From the NCBI RefSeq assembly GCF_024323335.1, contig NC_066579.1, positions 236,581,475-236,645,474 of the forward strand: a stretch of DNA of 64,000 bases, in the 5' to 3' direction. This document shows, piece by piece, positions 1 to 12,101 of this stretch; position 1 is the stretch's first letter, and the number at the start of each line of letters is the position of its first letter. The DNA is from Lathyrus oleraceus (Eukaryota; Streptophyta; Magnoliopsida; Fabales; Fabaceae). The notes beneath the pieces were generated by a model, which saw nothing but the letters and a program-made list of their open reading frames with translations, was not told the origin of the DNA and did not search any database. A program made the position numbers and the translations under genes.

Positions 1-657
1 CAGAGTGGAATTGTTGTGAAAGCTTTCGATGGGTCGCGTAAAACTGTGATTGGGGAAGTTGACCTCCCAGTCAAAATTGGACCAAGTGATTTCCAGATTA
101 CCTTCCTGGTTATGGATATTCACCCATCGTACAGCTGTCTCTTAGGCAGACCATGGATTCACGAGGCAGGCGCCGTGACATCCACCCTACACCAGAAACT
201 GAAATTTGTGAAGAATAAGAAGCTAGTGGTGGTAGGGGGAGAAAAGGCTGTCCTGGTTAGCCACTTGTCTTCCTTCTCATATATAGATGCTGAGGATGAA
301 GTTGGAACTCCTTTCCAAGCTTTATCTATAGTTGAGCCTATTGAGAAGAAACCTCCTTCATTTGCTTCCTACAAAGATGCAAAGTTGGCCATTGAGTGTG
401 GTGCAACTGCTGGTTTAGGAAAAATGATTGAGCTAGAAGACAATAAGTCTCAGACTGGCATAGGCTTTTCTTCTGGGGTCTTCAACACTAAAGGGTTGTT
501 CAAGAGTGGAGGTTTCATCCACGCCGGTCAGGATGAAGAAGCTGCTGCTGTCTTGGAAGAAGATACAGAGGATTCTGGCAATTTCATCATCCCTGGAGGG
601 GTCTACAACAATTGGGTCGCTGTGGATATTCCTACAGTTATCCACAAGTCAACGTAA
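1..657 (+). CDS. Ogre gag-pro 3' end (protease C-terminal part), partial
   Basis: The reading frame is open from base 1 to the TAA at 655-657. It matches the region that follows the active-site DTG in the complete copy E3: a conserved stretch around AFDGSRKT, then the family signature SCLLGRPWIH and STLHQKLKFV. The catalytic aspartate itself lies before the window, so its state is unknown. The acidic tail ends near a 5' splice site. The TAA is part of GTAAT at 654-658, so it would be read only in unspliced RNA. Product: the C-terminal half of a retropepsin-type aspartic protease plus a linker, made as part of a Gag-Pro polyprotein. Pol downstream is full of stops, so this is a relic. Confidence 0.8.
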   Translation, partial: QSGIVVKAFDGSRKTVIGEVDLPVKIGPSDFQITFLVMDIHPSYSCLLGRPWIHEAGAVTSTLHQKLKFVKNKKLVVVGGEKAVLVSHLSSFSYIDAEDEVGTPFQALSIVEPIEKKPPSFASYKDAKLAIECGATAGLGKMIELEDNKSQTGIGFSSGVFNTKGLFKSGGFIHAGQDEEAAAVLEEDTEDSGNFIIPGGVYNNWVAVDIPTVIHKST

Positions 658-927
658 TGATCACTCTATTTAAAAACCCTTCTCCCATGCCAAAAGGAGG
701 AGTGATGACATTGTTGGCAACATAAATACAATGATATTTTCATTCAATAAATTCATGTTAAATGTTTATTTTTCCAATCATTTTCCCTTTTCGCTTTTTG
801 CATGAAATTGGTGATCACATAAAACCTAAAAAAAAATAAAAAAAAAAATAAAATCAATCTTTTCATCTGCATAATGATTTGCCTTGTTTGAATTCTAAAG
901 CTTTGCATATCCAGAATCATTATGTAG
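654..927 (+). other. Predicted Ogre intron between pro and pol (E1)
   Basis: The donor is AC|GTAATG at 653/654 and the acceptor TATGTAG at 921-927, giving a 274 nt A/T-rich intron. Removal joins codon bases AC and G, so the pro frame continues into pol (phase 2). E2 has an intron of the same length and phase, and E3 one of 256 nt in the same phase. Partial splicing at this position is established for Ogre elements; the exact sites here are my reading. Confidence 0.75.
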
Positions 928-3900
928 GTTGATCAAACCCATTGAACATAATGATCCAACACCATATCCCAATTTTGAGTTCCCTGTATTTGAAGCGGAA
1001 GAAGATGATGTTGAAGAGATTCCTGACGAGATTACCCGTCTACTTGAGCATGAAGAGAAGATCATTCAGCCGCATCTCGAGAATCTGGAAACAGTCAACT
1101 TGGGGTCTGAGGATTGTGTTCGTGAAGTGAAGATTGGGGCACTCCTTGAAGAAACTGTTAAGAAAAGGTTGATTGAGTTGCTACGAGAATATGTTGTAGT
1201 CTTTGCCTGGTCATATGAAGACATGCCTGGCCTAGATACGGATATTGTGCAACATTTCCTGCCTTTGAAGCCTAAGTGTGTGCCTGTGAAGCAGAAGCTC
1301 AGAAGAACTCATCCTGATATGGCAGTGAAAATCAAAGAGGAAGTCCATAAGCAAATTGATGCAGGGTTTCTGGTGACTTCTATATATCCTCAATGGGTGG
1401 CCAATATTGTGTCCGTGCCTAAGAAAGATGGAAAAGTCCGGATGTGTGTGGACTATAGAGACTTGAATAAAGCTAGTCCGAAAGATGATTTCCCTCTACC
1501 ACACATTGATATGTTGGTAGACAATACAGCTAAATTCAATGTCTTCTCATTTATGGATGGATTTTCCAGATATAACCAGATCAAGATGGCACCCAAGGAT
1601 ATGGAGAAGACAACATTCATCACACCTTAGGGAACATTCTGTTATCGAGTGATGCCCTTCGGTTTGAAGAACGTCGGAGCCACGTATCAACGAGCTATGA
1701 CCACCTTGTTTCATGATATGATGCACAAGGAGATTGAGGTATATGTTGACGATATGATTGCTAAGTCAAGAACGGAAGTTGAACATGTAGAGCATTTGTT
1801 GAAGCTTTTCCAGCGTTTAAGGAAATATAAGCTTCGTCTGAATCCCAACAAGTGTACATTTGGAGTCCGTTCTGGCAAGTTATTGGGCTTCATTGTTAGT
1901 GAAAGAGGTATTGAGGTTGATCCTGTAAAGGTCAAAGCAATACAAGAAATGCCTACGCCCAAAACTGAGAAGCAAGTCCGAGGCTTTCTTGGTCGCTTGA
2001 ATTATATCTCCAGATTCATATCCCACATGACTGTCACATGTGCGCCGATATTCAAGCTCCTCTAGAAAGATTAGTCCCATGATTGGACCGAGGATTGCCA
2101 GAAAGTTTTTGATAGCATTAAAGAGTATCTGTCCGAACCTCCGATTCTGTCTCCGCCTGTAGAGTGAAGACCTTTGATCATGTATCTGACTGTTCTTGAA
2201 GACTCAATGGGTTGTGTCCTCGGTCAGCAAGACGAATCAGGGAAGAAGGAGTATGCTATTTACTACCTGAGCAAGAAGTTCACTAATTGTGAGTCTTGAT
2301 ACTCAATGCTTGAGAAGACATGCTGTGCTTTGGCCTAGGCTGCTAAGCGCTTACGCCAGTATATGATAAATCATACGACTTGGTTGATATCTAGAATGGA
2401 TCTAATCAAGTACATCTTTGAGAAGCCTGCTTTAACAGGAAGAATTGCCCGTTGGCAGATGTTGTTATCTGAGTATGATATTGAGTATCGAGCTCAGAAG
2501 GCTATTAAAGGTAGTATCTTGGCTGACCACTTGGCACATCAGCCTATTGAAGATTATCAGTCAGTTCAGTATGACTTCCCGGATGAGGAAATTCTGTATT
2601 TGAAAGTGAAAGATTGCGATGAGCCTACACTCGATGAAGGGCCAGAGCCTGGTTCCAGATGGAGTATGGTGTTTGATGGCGCTGTAAATCAGTATGGAAA
2701 TGGTATTGGGGCAATGATTATTACTCCTCAGGGCGCGCATATTCCTTTTACAGCAAGGCTAACTTTCAAATGCACGAATAATTCGGGTGAGTATGAGGCG
2801 TGTATTATGGGATTTGAGGAATGTATTGATCTAAGGATCAAGCATCTTGATGTATATGGTGATTCGGTCCTCGTTGTTAATCAGATTAAGGGCGAATGGG
2901 AAACGAATCAGCCTGGTCTCATTCCATATAGAGATTATGCAAGGAGGATTTCGACGTTCTTTACAGAGGTTGATTTCCATCATATTCCTCGAGATGAGAA
3001 TCGGATGGCAGATGCTCTCGCTACGCTAGCTTCAATGATTATGGTTAAACTTTGGAATGAAGTTCCCAATATCACCGTGATGCGCTTGGACAGACCAGCT
3101 CATGTGTTTGCAGTAGAAGAGGTGAAAGATGATAAGCCATGGTATTATGACATCAAGTGTTTCCTTCAAAACCAGGTTTACCCGCCTGGGGCATCTGTGA
3201 AAGATAGGAAAACTTTGAGGAGATTGTCAGGCAGTTTCTACCTCAATGGCGAAGTGCTTTATAAGAGAAATTTTGACATGGTTCTGCTCAGATGCGTGGA
3301 TAGACACGAAGCAGACCTGTTAATGACTGAGGTCCATGAGGGTTCATTTGGTACTCATTCCAATGGACATGCCATGGCTAGAAAGATGTTGAGAGCAGGC
3401 TACTATTGGCTGACAATGGAGTCTGACTGCTGCAAATACGTGAAGAAATGCCACAAGTGTCAGATTTACGCGGATAAGATTCATATTCCTCTGACACTTT
3501 TGAATGTGATTTCATCACCTTGGCCTTTCTCCATGTGGGGAATTGACATGATTGGCATGATAGAGCCAAAAGCGTCCAACGAGCACATATTTATTCTCGT
3601 AGCAATTGATTACTTTACTAAGTGGGTTGAGGCGGCATGATATGCAAATGTGACCAGGCAGGTGGTCGTGAGGTTTATCAAGAATCAGCTTATATGCCGC
3701 TATGGTGTGCCAGATAAGATCATTACTAATAATGGATCTAACTTGAACAACAAAATGATGAAAGAACTGTGTAGCGAGTTCAAGATTGCGCATCATAATT
3801 CTTCTCCTTATAGACCCAAGATGAACGGGGCTGTTGAAGCTGCTAATAAGAATATCAAGAAGATTATCCAGAAGATGGTTGTCACGTATAAGGATTGGCA

Positions 3901-4387
3901 TGAGATGTTGCCATTTGCTTTACATGGATATCGTACATCTGTCCGCACTTCAACAGGGGCAACCCCTTTCTCCCCTGTTTATGGCATGGAGGCTGTACTC
4001 CCAGTAGAGGTGGAGATCCCATCAATGAGAGTCTTGATGGAAGCCAAGTTAACTGACGCTGAATGGGTTCAGAGTCGTTATGACCAGCTGAATTTGATAG
4101 AAGAGAAGAGATTGACTGCCATGTGCCATGGTCAGTTATATCAACAGAGAATGAAGAAAGCTTTTGGTAAGAAGGTCAAGCCTCCTGTGTTCCGAGAAGG
4201 TGACCTTGTGCTCAAGAAAGTCTTGTCTTTCGCACCCGATTCCAGGGGCAAGTGGACTCCAAACTATGAGGGTGCATATGTTGTTAAGAGAGCCTTTTCA
4301 GGCGGTGCTTTGATACTTACAACTATGGATGGGGAGGATTTCAATCGTCCTGTGAATTCAGATGCAGTCAAGAAATACTTCGCCTAG
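928..4387 (+). pseudogene. Ogre pol (RT, two RNase H domains, integrase), seven stops
   Basis: One frame carries the whole pol. The reverse transcriptase shows MCVDYRDLNKASPKDDFPLP, a core in which E2's FSGY reads FSRY, and YVDD at about 1743. RNase H follows, then a second, archaeal-type RNase H (VFDGAVN, GDSVLVVNQ, ENRMADALA), and an integrase with a zinc-binding HHCC module, a DDX35E-type core and a C-terminal module ending VKKYFA. Stops interrupt it at 1628, 2063, 2072, 2165, 2297, 2336 and 3638; no frameshift is needed. Most stops fit C-to-T change on one strand or the other (CAG to TAG, TGG to TAG, CGA to TGA), as expected of old methylated repeats. The second aspartate of the integrase core (ITDNG) reads ITNNG here. 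Non-functional. Confidence 0.9.
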
Positions 4388-4408
4388 AAATAAAAACAGA
4401 ATAGCTCG

Positions 4409-4561
4409 CTAAGTTGAAAACCCGAAGGGGCGGCTTAGGCAAAAATGAGCGTCTCGGTGGATTGAAAACCCGAAAGGGCGGTCCAGGCAAAAGTTAGAGA
4501 CATAAAAAAAATGAATATTTGTATCCCGCTAGATTGAGTACCTCACCCTAGGGCAATCTAG
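4409..4561 (+). other. Three stem-loops directly after pol (E1)
   Basis: Stems are CTAAG/CTTAG (4409-4413 with 4434-4438), TGGAT/GTCCA (4458-4462 with 4481-4485, one G-U pair) and CTAGATT/AATCTAG (4529-4535 with 4555-4561). Each is followed by GGCAAAA. The second has an inner CCC-GAAA-GGG, a GNRA tetraloop shape; the first has CCC-GAAG-GGG. The same cluster with compensating changes is in E2 and E3. Confidence 0.7.
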
Positions 4562-5860
4562 GCAAAAATTAGGGATTTGGCAAGTTACTGCGTCCTGACA
4601 AGGCTTTGTTCTACAACTGTCATCCGTCGGAGGATCTTGCTCATTCGTCATCAACCAAAGCTTCGAATACATCGAATTCAGAATTGGTGGAGAAATGGTC
4701 ATTATGTTCAATGTAGCCCTTTTCCAATATATATCACCAATTTCAAACTTGTAAAGATCTATGGAGTCCTGCCATTTGCAGACTACCATTCCATCAAATA
4801 AATTTGAGCCTTTTATCCATTTATTTGCACTCTTATTTGTTTCTATTCAACAAACGTTTTGCATGCTTTTAATTGAAAAAATATCGTTGTTTTGAAAAGA
4901 TGAATTTTTCATAACTTGTTTTAAACAAGCTGAACATTCACAATGATGAAAAGGATACTTAGGAGATCCTCAGTGCTCTCCCAAGGATGGTATAATCTCC
5001 AACAGGGTAAGACATTCTTTCATATTCCTGGTGTGACTGTATTTTCTTTCTCCAGAACCCTAAGTGGTATGCTTGTTGAGATATTCACCACTCTCCCCTT
5101 TCAGCGGGGTAGCAACCTTTTCTCCTCAGCAGACGTGATCCCCTTGGTGGGTATGGTACTTGGTGGTTGATCCCCAGAATCCCTTTATCCCTCGGATAGA
5201 TTCCCCAGTGGAGGTGTTTATATGGCAGATTCTACCTGTGCAATAAACTCTTTTCCCCAGCCGTGACTGATGATTCATTCCCTGCGGAGGCCTTTGCTTA
5301 CTGGTATCTCTGATTCCCGGTAGATTGGATACTCTCTGGTGATCTGGCTTTCTCTCTTGAGATGTAGTACCGGATGTTTGATTCCTGTGAAGCCTGTTTG
5401 TGTTAGAAATGTCTGTTCGTCAGTATTCATCATATCTAAATTACGCATGTGTGCATATAATTTTTCAAACATTCGGATATTCATATTGCATTTTTTGCCA
5501 TATATCTTTTGTTTGTTATCCTCTGCTAGTTGGTAATATATTTCCAAGCAGATGTCGGTGGCTGATCCCTCAATATAGAGAGTCAGCCCATTAAGTAGAA
5601 AGTGTTTATCTTTCCTTCCGCATTCCCCACTGAGTTATATCCTCGTGGACGACGGTTGTTTTCCCTTCCTCCCAACACATATATTAGGATGGGTTCCCCT
5701 ATTGAGTTATATCCTCACTAGGACGAGTTTTGATTCAGTTTGCCTCTTTGGTTTGATCCTAAATTGGCCTCTTGTGACTGTTTCCTGTGCTTCCCCGTGG
5801 TATAAATGAATAATTGCTCAGTAATCGGTAATCATTCATCTTATCCCCAGCGGAGTCTGT

Positions 5861-6703
5861 GGTTTACTACCCCTATACCGGTAGTTGTAAACCCTATTTT
5901 CTCTCCTTTGTAGAGTTAACCTTTTTGTTCATCCTAAGTTGATGACAGTTACTTTTCCGTGGTTTTCTACCTGGTATCCGGTAGATGTAATCCCCTCCTT
6001 AATGGTTATCATTATCCAATATTCGGTATTGATATTCCCTCCTTCTTTTGGATAATTGCTCTAATCAGACAATTTATCCCCAGCAAGTCATCTTTCATAC
6101 CGGTTGCCGGTAATGTTTATTGCTCCCCTTGATTGGTCATCATTATATACCTAGTTTTGGTATCCTGATGCCTTTCTCTGTGTCGGTGGATTTATCCTTT
6201 ATTAACCCAGTAACCGGTTGTGGATAATCTTCCATGCGAGTGTATTATCTATGTTTTGACGGTAATAGATAATATATCTCATGCACTCTTTGATCAAAGC
6301 TTTTGTTCTTCCCCAGTTGAGTAAGATTCGTATCCCTGTTTTGGAATCAAATGTCCATCCCTTAATCGAGTTTGCTTTTTACCCTCTTTTTGGATGATGA
6401 GTGTTCTGGGAATATTCCCCAATTCACGCTTTGGTTGGTCACCTATTATATGCCCAGTAACCGGTATCCCTGGTGTTCCTTCCTTCTGCTCCCTATTATG
6501 ACTTTTTGTCCCCTGTGGAGTCAGATTTTCCTGAGTCGAAATGTACCTTTCTAGGTCTTCCTCAGATGATTTGGTTGATTGATATCTCTCACCCTTATAC
6601 CGGTCTTAGATATTCATTATTCCCGAGCGCGTTGTTCTCTCACCCTTATACCGGTGTTCAGATCACACGTTTCTTTGAGCTTATTACCCAGTAACCGGTA
6701 ATA
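5861..6703 (+). repeat. Hairpin array with near-constant loops (E1)
   Basis: Stem-loops read by eye, inner stems first: CTACC/GGTAG at 5867-5884 with outer GGTTTA/TAAACC (5861-5866 with 5888-5893); CTACC/GGTAG at 5967-5984; ATACC/GGTAT at 6147-6163 with outer CATCA/TGATG (6138-6142 with 6166-6170); AACC/GGTT at 6204-6219 with outer TTATCC/GGATAA (6192-6227); ATTATCTAT/ATAGATAAT at 6244-6273; ATGCC/GGTAT at 6450-6467; ACC/GGT at 6591-6604 with outer ATATCT/AGATAT (6582-6613); CACC/GGTG at 6641-6656; TATTACC/GGTAATA at 6682-6703. Loops are mostly CAGTAACC, CCTATACC or CTTATACC. Confidence 0.75.
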
Positions 6704-7193
6704 CCTCATCCCGTTGCTTCCCCCCAGGAGAGTCCTTTTTGGATATCCCCAGTGAGGTCCCTTAGTGGATTATCCTCACCTAAGTCCGGATTTTTATACG
6801 AAGTATCCATTGTGGATAATGTTGTTGTGTTGGCATATTCCCCAACACATGCACCTTCGAGTCAGCTCGAGTCTTTCCATTGGATTTACTCCCTTTGGAA
6901 TTCTGTTCCCCAAGCTTTGAGCCGTGCCCTGCTCATGCATTTCCTTCTTATCCCCATTAGAGTCCCCAGAGTCTCTGTCCCATTTTATGAGCATATTACT
7001 CATTTAGAATTTCAATTTCCTCCTGATCTTTACCTTTGTGGACAGACATCCCCACAGAGTGTTACCATTCTGCATACATTTGCATCATGAGGTCTCTTAG
7101 GGACCAAAATTCGTCTCTTTGTTATTATTTAAGCCCATTCTACCTCGTCGAAACGAAGATTTTAACCTTCACTTCTCCGGCTAGAATGACCTT

Positions 7194-7206
7194 AAATAGG
7201 GGCATC
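7194..7206 (+). promoter_or_regulatory. Polypurine tract (plus-strand primer) of E1
   Basis: AAATAGGGGCATC ends immediately before the TGTAAG start of the LTR. The core AATAGGGGCA is identical in E3 (54764-54773), where the LTR edge is proven by a target duplication. Confidence 0.7.
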
Positions 7207-10200
7207 TGTAAGACCCCAATTTTGTCCCTATGATCCCTCATAGCATCATAACATTTCATTTGCATAGCCTCAAGGATCATTAGCATCTTGGTTCCCTTTG
7301 CCTTTGGTTGGGACCTTTTGTGAGTTGGTTTAAGATCACCAAGCTTGCTTGAATTGTATATCATTGCTTTTCTCATTTTGTTTACTAACCAAAAGCACAA
7401 AATATGTCACTAACATTTTTGTTTGTAGCTTGAGCAATCACAAGGTCCAAAGCTTCTAGGAGATCATTGGTACAAAGACATGGTCAAGAGGAGATGATAG
7501 CAAGCATGGTAATGGTTCCCAAAGCTCTCATCCATCAAATATGCCTCCCTAGTACCTCAATTCATCATTTTGATCAAAGCAAGTCAAAGGGCTTAAGGTC
7601 TTGTTCTTCAAGAAAACCCTAATTCATCTGTGCATCACAATGCCTTGCTCATGAAGCAACCTCAACCCATGGTCAAATACAATCAAGGGAAGTTCTTTAA
7701 TTAATCATTTCATGCATATTTAAACTTATTTGAGTGTCCTCAATCATCAATTCATCAAGATATGAGTTGTGGACTTGAGAAGTTGATCAGTCAATTCATC
7801 TGACTATTTTGAAATGCACTAAGACCTAACATTTTATGTGTTGGTCAAATGGAGATGGTTCAAAAATCAAAAACGCTCTTAAGGACAATATGAACAACTT
7901 TCATGTTCATCAAAAATTGATTTGAAGCTTGGAAGGCCATCTGCCATTCCAATACATTATAGGTCATTTTGACTGAAACCCTAATTGTGGGTCAACTTCC
8001 CAAGGACATAACTTATTCATTTTGTATTATTTTGAGGTGGGATCAAATTCATTGGAAATATTAAGATGTCTAATTCAAATGTTATGTTGAACAAAATTTC
8101 AAAATCTCAAATTAAATACATGTGATAATGCAAGACATTATAGGTCCTTTTTGACCAAATGCATTAAAAGTAAAAAGAGTCCAACTTCAATTGCCCATAA
8201 CTCTTTCATCAAAAATCTAAATGATGCAAAATTTAAGTCCATTTTGATTGTCTTGAAAAGATATACAACTTTTAGGTTGGAGGGTTTTCCATTTGAATCT
8301 TGCATAATCAAAACAGAGGGGCTTGAAAATTGGCCAATTTTAGAAACTTTGCCTTGACATGTCATACACCTTGCACTTTAAACTCAAATTTCATAAATTT
8401 CCACACTTCAAATGGATTTTTGCTCAACATAACAATTGTTCCTTACATCAAGGCCTTTCCAACCATTATTCACATGATCATGTTTGAATTTTTTTCATTG
8501 GGACTTTCGAAGAGATGAATGTTTAGGTACAAATGAGAAATTCACTTGAAATCTTGGTACATAAGCAATTGCCTTGCAAGTCACACGTCCAATTCCATTT
8601 GGCTGATGCTCAGAATTCATTTGGCATTGTTTTTGGGCCTTGTGCATGATCATGCAAGCCCATGCAATGAAGCTCCACATGCCATGCACACGGATTGATC
8701 ACATTCTCCTTGCCACTTCCTCTATAAATAGAGACCTCATTCCATTCATTTCAGACGCCTAATTCAACCTGAAATGCTGCAGAATTCTTTCCATAGCCAT
8801 CACTAAAGAAGCAATTCCATTTTTCTTAAATTTTTCAGATCTAAAATTCAACTTCATCTGGTTGAATTCTTAGATCTAATGCTTCTAAACCTTCATCATT
8901 CATCTCATTGAACTTCTGTTTTAGCAACGCAAGCAAGGCATCAAGCTCCAGCTACCAGAATTCAATCTTACATTCCAACTGGTATTTTCTTCGATTCTCA
9001 TCATCCATGGACCTTTTTGCTTGGATCTAATGTTTTCTGAAGTCCTCACTTGAGAGGCAAGCTAGTGGTAGCTTCAATTTTGCTTTTCCTTGATCTGTAT
9101 TTTGCATACCTGAATCTTTCACCTCAGATTTCTCAATTTATAGGAACCTTGAGTGTGATTCAAGGTTACAGGGGTGATGTACATCACCCCAGCTTCATTT
9201 TGGTATAAGGATCGTGCATTTCCATGAAGGTTTGAAAACCTGCAAAATTGACCGGAATCTGCAGGCTCACCGGAGAAGAAGGTGGCTCCGGTGGCCGCCT
9301 GTTGCCAGTTTGAATGATGACCGTTGGATGTGATTCCCAGATCGAATCCTGACCATTGCTTGTTATGACTTTTATTTGTTTTCCATGTGGTTGCATTGAC
9401 CGTGGCTTATCATGAGCGCGCGCCTCTGGATCCTTGGATCTGCCAACTCAATTAATGAGCTCAGATCCAAGGGCTCTCGTTTTTTCCAATTTCTATTTTC
9501 TGTTTTAATTCCATTTTATTTTCTTAAATTCAATTTTATTTCAAAAATCAATATCTCTTTCATTTTTATCCAAAAATTATGGGACCAATTGCATTATTTC
9601 CCAAATAATTTCTAGTTTCTATTTCTGATTTTTAATTTTTTTAATTTTGTCATTTGATATTTTTCATGAATTTTCTCTTTTCTGGTTATTTTTAATTCAT
9701 TTTAAATAGTTTTTTGATATTCAAAAAATACAAAAATATTTTCCTAGCCTATTTGAATGATGATGAATCTATGAAAAATATTCTCATCAATTTTTAGATT
9801 GATTTGAGATTTATTTGAGATTTTAATTCAATTAGGTTATTTTTATTCATTTTTAATTGGTTAAAAATAGTTTATGACTTTTAAAAATGCTGAAATTTTT
9901 TGTCAAACTTTGTTCGACCTTGTTGAACTTAGGATAAATTACTTGGACCTTTCAAGGTTGATTTGAAGTAATTTTGAAGTTTGACCTTTCCATTTATTTT
10001 TAATTCAAGTTTATTTTAAATATTAAAAAATGCCAAAAATAGTTTATTCATTTCTTGACTCTCAATCTTCATCTCACTTTTGTTTTTGATTGTTTGACCT
10101 TGACTTTCAATGTTATTGATCAACATATGAGGATTGGTACATTGTATTTCATTTAATGCACTTTAATTTTGCCATTTCCATTTCTCTTATCCATCTTCTC

Positions 10201-12101
10201 CTTCTTCTTCTTCTATTTCTTTTCTTCTTGATCAATGAGTTGAAGGTTGATAAGTTAGCATTGGTTAGAGAGATTTAATCTTCTTTGATTCAAATCTAGT
10301 TCATCTTGATAAATTGATCAAGTGAATGGCTTTGCATTAAGGATAGGTTGTGTTTTAAATCATGCAAAAGGCTTAAACCAATACAAGATCAATTCTCATT
10401 TTCTTTTTTTGGCATGGCAAGTTTTTGGGACTTGGTTCACTAATCAAGACTCCTAACTTGTGTTTGTTGCCTACATTATTATTGACCGGCCTCAGATAGT
10501 TGTGACTTCTACATAAGTCCAATTATGATTGCTTAACATAGCGCTAAATTTGCCTTATGGCACACTAACTACTAACACTAACTATTGACAATTAACATTT
10601 ACTTTATGCAATTTACTTTTATGCAATTTACTATTCTTGCCCATATTATCCATTTTATTTTCTCTTTGCTCATTTGAGCACATGTTTATGTTAATTCCAT
10701 TTGCCTTTTGCTCACTTGAGCACATAATTGTGTATATATTATTATGCTTGTGTTTTTGTTTTGATTGTTGTGGACCAAATGCAAAGAAATGGACTTAGTT
10801 TCTAGGACCTCCCCTATGCAAAAAATGGAGAATTGGACTTAGATTCTAGGACCTTCCTTATGCAAAATTGGAGTAAAAGGATCTTAATGATGAAGATGGA
10901 TTGGAAGGACCAAATTTCTAAACTCACTCTTGTCCATTCTTGTTTTCATTCATGGAACCTTTGATGTGTGTGCTTTTGTGCTAGGAGTTTCCATTTGAGC
11001 TTAATTGGAGGATCATTGCCATGTGCATCCAAGTGGAAGATACATGATACATTGAGGATCTCTTATGAGACTTATTTGATTGCTTATGCTTTGTGGTTGC
11101 TTATTCCAAAGGATGGGAGCTACTTGGATCATCCATATGATCTCAAGAGAGGAACTCCTTTTGTGGTTTTGATTTTTCATCCCTCATCTTTTTGTTTTAC
11201 TTAGGACTTAGCCCTTCTTCTTCATCTCTCCATTCTAACCCAAGCCAAAACCTTTTGTGCAAACATTTAACCTTTGCTTTCAAACATTAGAAACCTAAGC
11301 CTTATGCTTTTGATTTTTAAACTTTCTTTTCACAATACTTATTTTGAATTGAATCTTTAAGTCAACTTTGACTATTTTGTACATACTTCTAATTGGTAAA
11401 TATAACCCATGCAAATTTCTTTTTGTGGTTCCAATGGCCACTTCTTAATCCAATTTTCCATAACCTTTAGCTATTAGGTTTGAGTTATCTTTGTGGTAGA
11501 TGTAATACTCACCTATGTCCTTAGTGATGGACAATGAGTCTTCCATGCTTATTATAGGGTTAACCCCTCACTAGCATGTTGAAGCTATCCTCACATGGTG
11601 GATTTGTGGTTTGGTTGAGTTTTCTCCCTTTGATAACAAAAGACCTTAAGGCTTTTGGACCAATCAATTCACCAACTTGTTTTGAGATTTTTACCCCGAA
11701 CTACGAGGTTTTGATCCTAATCTTTTCATAAGATGGTACGTAGGCAATGGGTTTATCCATCCAAACACAAAATGTAAATAACTTGTATATTCTCTTCTCA
11801 TCTCTTCAATCATGTTTGCACAAACAAATTTTCACAAAACAAACAACCTTTGCAACAAGTATGAAAAGGGCTCCCTAGGAGTACCTATGATGTTTTGGGT
11901 GCCTAACACCTTCCTATTACATAACCAACCCCCTTACCCAGATCTCTGTTTCTCTTTTACTAGTTTTTGTTAAAACTTTTAGGTTTTTGTTCCCTTTCTA
12001 ACCACTCCTTTGGATAAATAGAAGTGCGGTGGCGACTCGACTTTGTATGATTTACCTTGGATTTAGTCAATATCTTTAATGGTAACGAATACCCCGCTAC
12101 A
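7207..12101 (+). repeat. 3' LTR of E1
   Basis: It starts TGTAAGACCCC right after the polypurine tract and ends ...CGCTACA, giving 4895 bp. U3 is about 1.5 kb up to a TATA box at 8723. The rest is T-rich R/U5 with no gene. It contains an imperfect 33 bp direct repeat (10791-10823 and 10835-10867), two TGCTC/GAGCA hairpins near 10670 and 10720, and TGGCGACTCG at 12030, which resembles the primer site, near the end. Small open frames here (for example 10968-11204) look random. No second LTR is available in the window for comparison. Confidence 0.7.
8723..8730 (+). promoter_or_regulatory. TATA box of the E1 LTR
   Basis: TATAAATA stands in a C/T-rich context (TCCTCTATAAATAGAGACC), a very typical plant core promoter. 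Transcription would start about 25-35 bases downstream. Confidence 0.65.

Larger units (their letters stand above)
4388..7193 (+). repeat. E1 3' region between pol and the 3' LTR (non-coding, hairpin-rich)
   Basis: About 2.8 kb without a credible gene. It starts with three stem-loops (4409-4561). Next comes T-rich sequence in which motifs like TCCCCAGYGGAG recur (5202, 5843, 6746). A run of short hairpins with loops of the CAGTAACC or CTTATACC kind fills 5861-6703. Variable tandem repeats at this position are known in Ogre elements. Confidence 0.75.
1..12101 (+). mobile_element. E1: 3' part of a decayed Ogre-like Ty3/gypsy LTR retrotransposon
   Basis: The order is protease end, intron, RT-RNase H-integrase, a long repetitive 3' region, a purine-rich tract and then a long LTR beginning TGTAAG. 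This is the 3' half of an Ogre-type (Tat lineage) element; the 5' LTR, ORF1 and gag lie before the window. Pol has seven in-frame stops, so the copy cannot be autonomous. Coding parts are closely similar to E2 (24816-33663) and clearly related to E3. The right edge is placed where the LTR ends in CTACA and a second, different LTR end starts. That edge has no target duplication to confirm it. Confidence 0.85.

Noticed and set aside
4577..4801. Short frames in the E1 3' region (also near 5339-5594 and 6372-7090)
   Set aside because: Stop-free by chance in T-rich repeat DNA. They are not conserved in E2 at the same place, and the hairpin array explains the sequence better.
5843..5857. tRNA-Arg gene fragment
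   Set aside because: Only the 3' 15 bases match; no cloverleaf or promoter boxes are nearby, and the motif recurs many times in element 3' regions.
10968..11204. 78-residue frame in the E1 LTR as a small host gene
   Set aside because: It lies within LTR sequence, has no domain and no conserved copy elsewhere in the window.
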